This document shows, in pieces, positions 63,390 through 64,000 of a stretch of 64,000 nt of DNA. The position numbers and the translations under genes were made by a program. The stretch is from Bacteroidota bacterium. Lineage in GTDB: Bacteria; Bacteroidota; Bacteroidia; Chitinophagales; Chitinophagaceae. The stretch is from the NCBI GenBank assembly GCA_028876495.1, contig JAGWRO010000038.1:186001-250000 (forward strand), read 5' to 3'. The notes under the pieces are model-generated. The model did not search any database and was not told the origin of the DNA. It saw only the letters and a program-made list of their open reading frames with translations. How positions within the stretch are numbered: the stretch's first letter is position 1; every line of letters begins with the position of its first letter.

Positions 63390-63650
63390 GGTTTGATTTT
63401 AAAACGGGTACAGATTAATTTATATTGCAAATTAATATAAAAACATCTTACAAAATGTTACAATAATACTAACTAAAGTAAAACGCAAGCTGTTTGTAGC
63501 ATAGTGCCAACTAAGGATGCAAAGGTTGGCTTCGGCACCTTCTTTAAGAAATCGCTAACAATTAGCCCTTAAATCTGCAACCATTTTTTTCACATTTTGT
63601 TTTAACATCCGTTCCTTTAGAGAATACGTAAATTTGAGAAACAACAAGAT

Positions 63651-64000
63651 ATGAAATCATTATTCACCTTATTCTTTATCGCTGCCATGTCAATAGGTTC
63701 TGTTTCTTGTGGCCAACGATCAGTTAACAATTCAGAAAATAAACCCAAAGAAGATCTCTCGAAATACAGCAAAGCAGCCTTTGCCGCCGGATGTTTTTGG
63801 CACGAGGAAGCTTTGTTTGAAAGTATCAAAGGTGTAAAGGAAGCCATCTCTGGTTATGCAGGCGGAAGTGCAAAAAATCCAAATTATGAAATGGTTGAAA
63901 CCGGCAATACCGGCCATGCAGAAAGCGTAATGGTTTATTATGATCCTTCACAAGTTTCTTACAGTACTTTATTAAAAGTATATTTCGCCGGACAAGATCC
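63651..64000 (+). CDS. msrA: peptide-methionine (S)-S-oxide reductase MsrA, 5' part only
   Basis: The first ~116 residues, cut by the window edge. A lipoprotein signal ends at Cys20 (GSVSC). The catalytic motif is GCFWHEE (47-53, Cys48), followed by GVKEAISGYAGGSAKNPNYE and TGNTGHAESVMVYYDP, all diagnostic. Membrane-anchored MsrA repairs oxidised methionines in the envelope, which fits the redox neighbours. The 260 bp upstream hold an inverted repeat TTTATATT/AATATAAA (63419-63441) and no gene. Confidence 0.93.
   Translation, partial: MKSLFTLFFIAAMSIGSVSCGQRSVNNSENKPKEDLSKYSKAAFAAGCFWHEEALFESIKGVKEAISGYAGGSAKNPNYEMVETGNTGHAESVMVYYDPSQVSYSTLLKVYFAGQD

Overview
The window is AT-rich (by eye, about 40% GC) and looks like a chromosome segment of a member of the Bacteroidota, most likely Chitinophagaceae. 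This is an inference from gene content: an arsenosugar cluster, DUF3347, DUF1232 and PepSY-like proteins, RND fusion pumps and Bacteroidota-type conjugation genes. It also rests on promoter-like TAnnTTTG boxes and the lack of obvious Shine-Dalgarno sequences. No rRNA, tRNA or CRISPR array was seen.

Region 1 (1-17 kb, minus strand): two metal or drug efflux loci. The first has an RND adaptor (partial) followed by a CusA-type pump fused to its own TolC channel. The second has a TolC protein followed by an RND pump fused to its own adaptor. Between them lie a sterol-desaturase-like hydroxylase, a decayed flavodoxin-like gene, a DUF255 thioredoxin protein and small secreted proteins. The 9-kb block carrying the second pump is bracketed by a ~160-bp direct repeat. 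Each repeat copy cuts a different one of two neighbouring genes.

Region 2 (17-25 kb, minus): an arsenosugar biosynthesis operon with an AhpD-like protein, the radical SAM enzyme ArsS, a PiT phosphate transporter, the methyltransferase ArsM, a purine nucleoside phosphorylase, two arsenosugar-family glycosyltransferases, a flavin disulfide reductase and a small membrane protein.

Region 3 (25-35 kb, minus): a mercury operon (ArsR-type regulator, MerT-MerP fusion, second HMA protein, MerA with its own HMA domain) with a clear operator, plus a second disulfide reductase. Upstream are an ECF sigma/anti-sigma pair, a thioredoxin-like protein and a decaying locus: a haem-binding protein with a nonsense codon, DUF3347 proteins, a 5'-truncated CusB adaptor and the tail of a P-type metal ATPase.

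Region 4 (35.6-54.8 kb, mostly plus): a degraded integrative conjugative or mobilizable element. It keeps a primase, a MobC-like protein, a relaxase, a coupling protein, a DNA methyltransferase, SSB, ArdC, ParB and several small element genes. Its transfer operon has collapsed to an intact traE-like gene and a nonsense-broken, truncated traF. Between two copies of a 56-bp repeat sits a defence cargo: a Gabija-like pair (OLD-type ATPase/TOPRIM plus UvrD-like helicase), a Shedu gene split by one amber codon, and a PD-(D/E)XK nuclease.

Region 5 (54.9-64 kb): ordinary chromosomal genes (NmrA-like, PhyH, Gfo/Idh/MocA, MFS), a broken HigB-type toxin with antitoxin, an orphan HigA, a split DsbD system and the start of msrA.

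A recurring feature is gene decay by single in-frame stops: TGA at 32315, TAG at 34663, TGA at 47562, TAG at 52670 and TAA at 59893.
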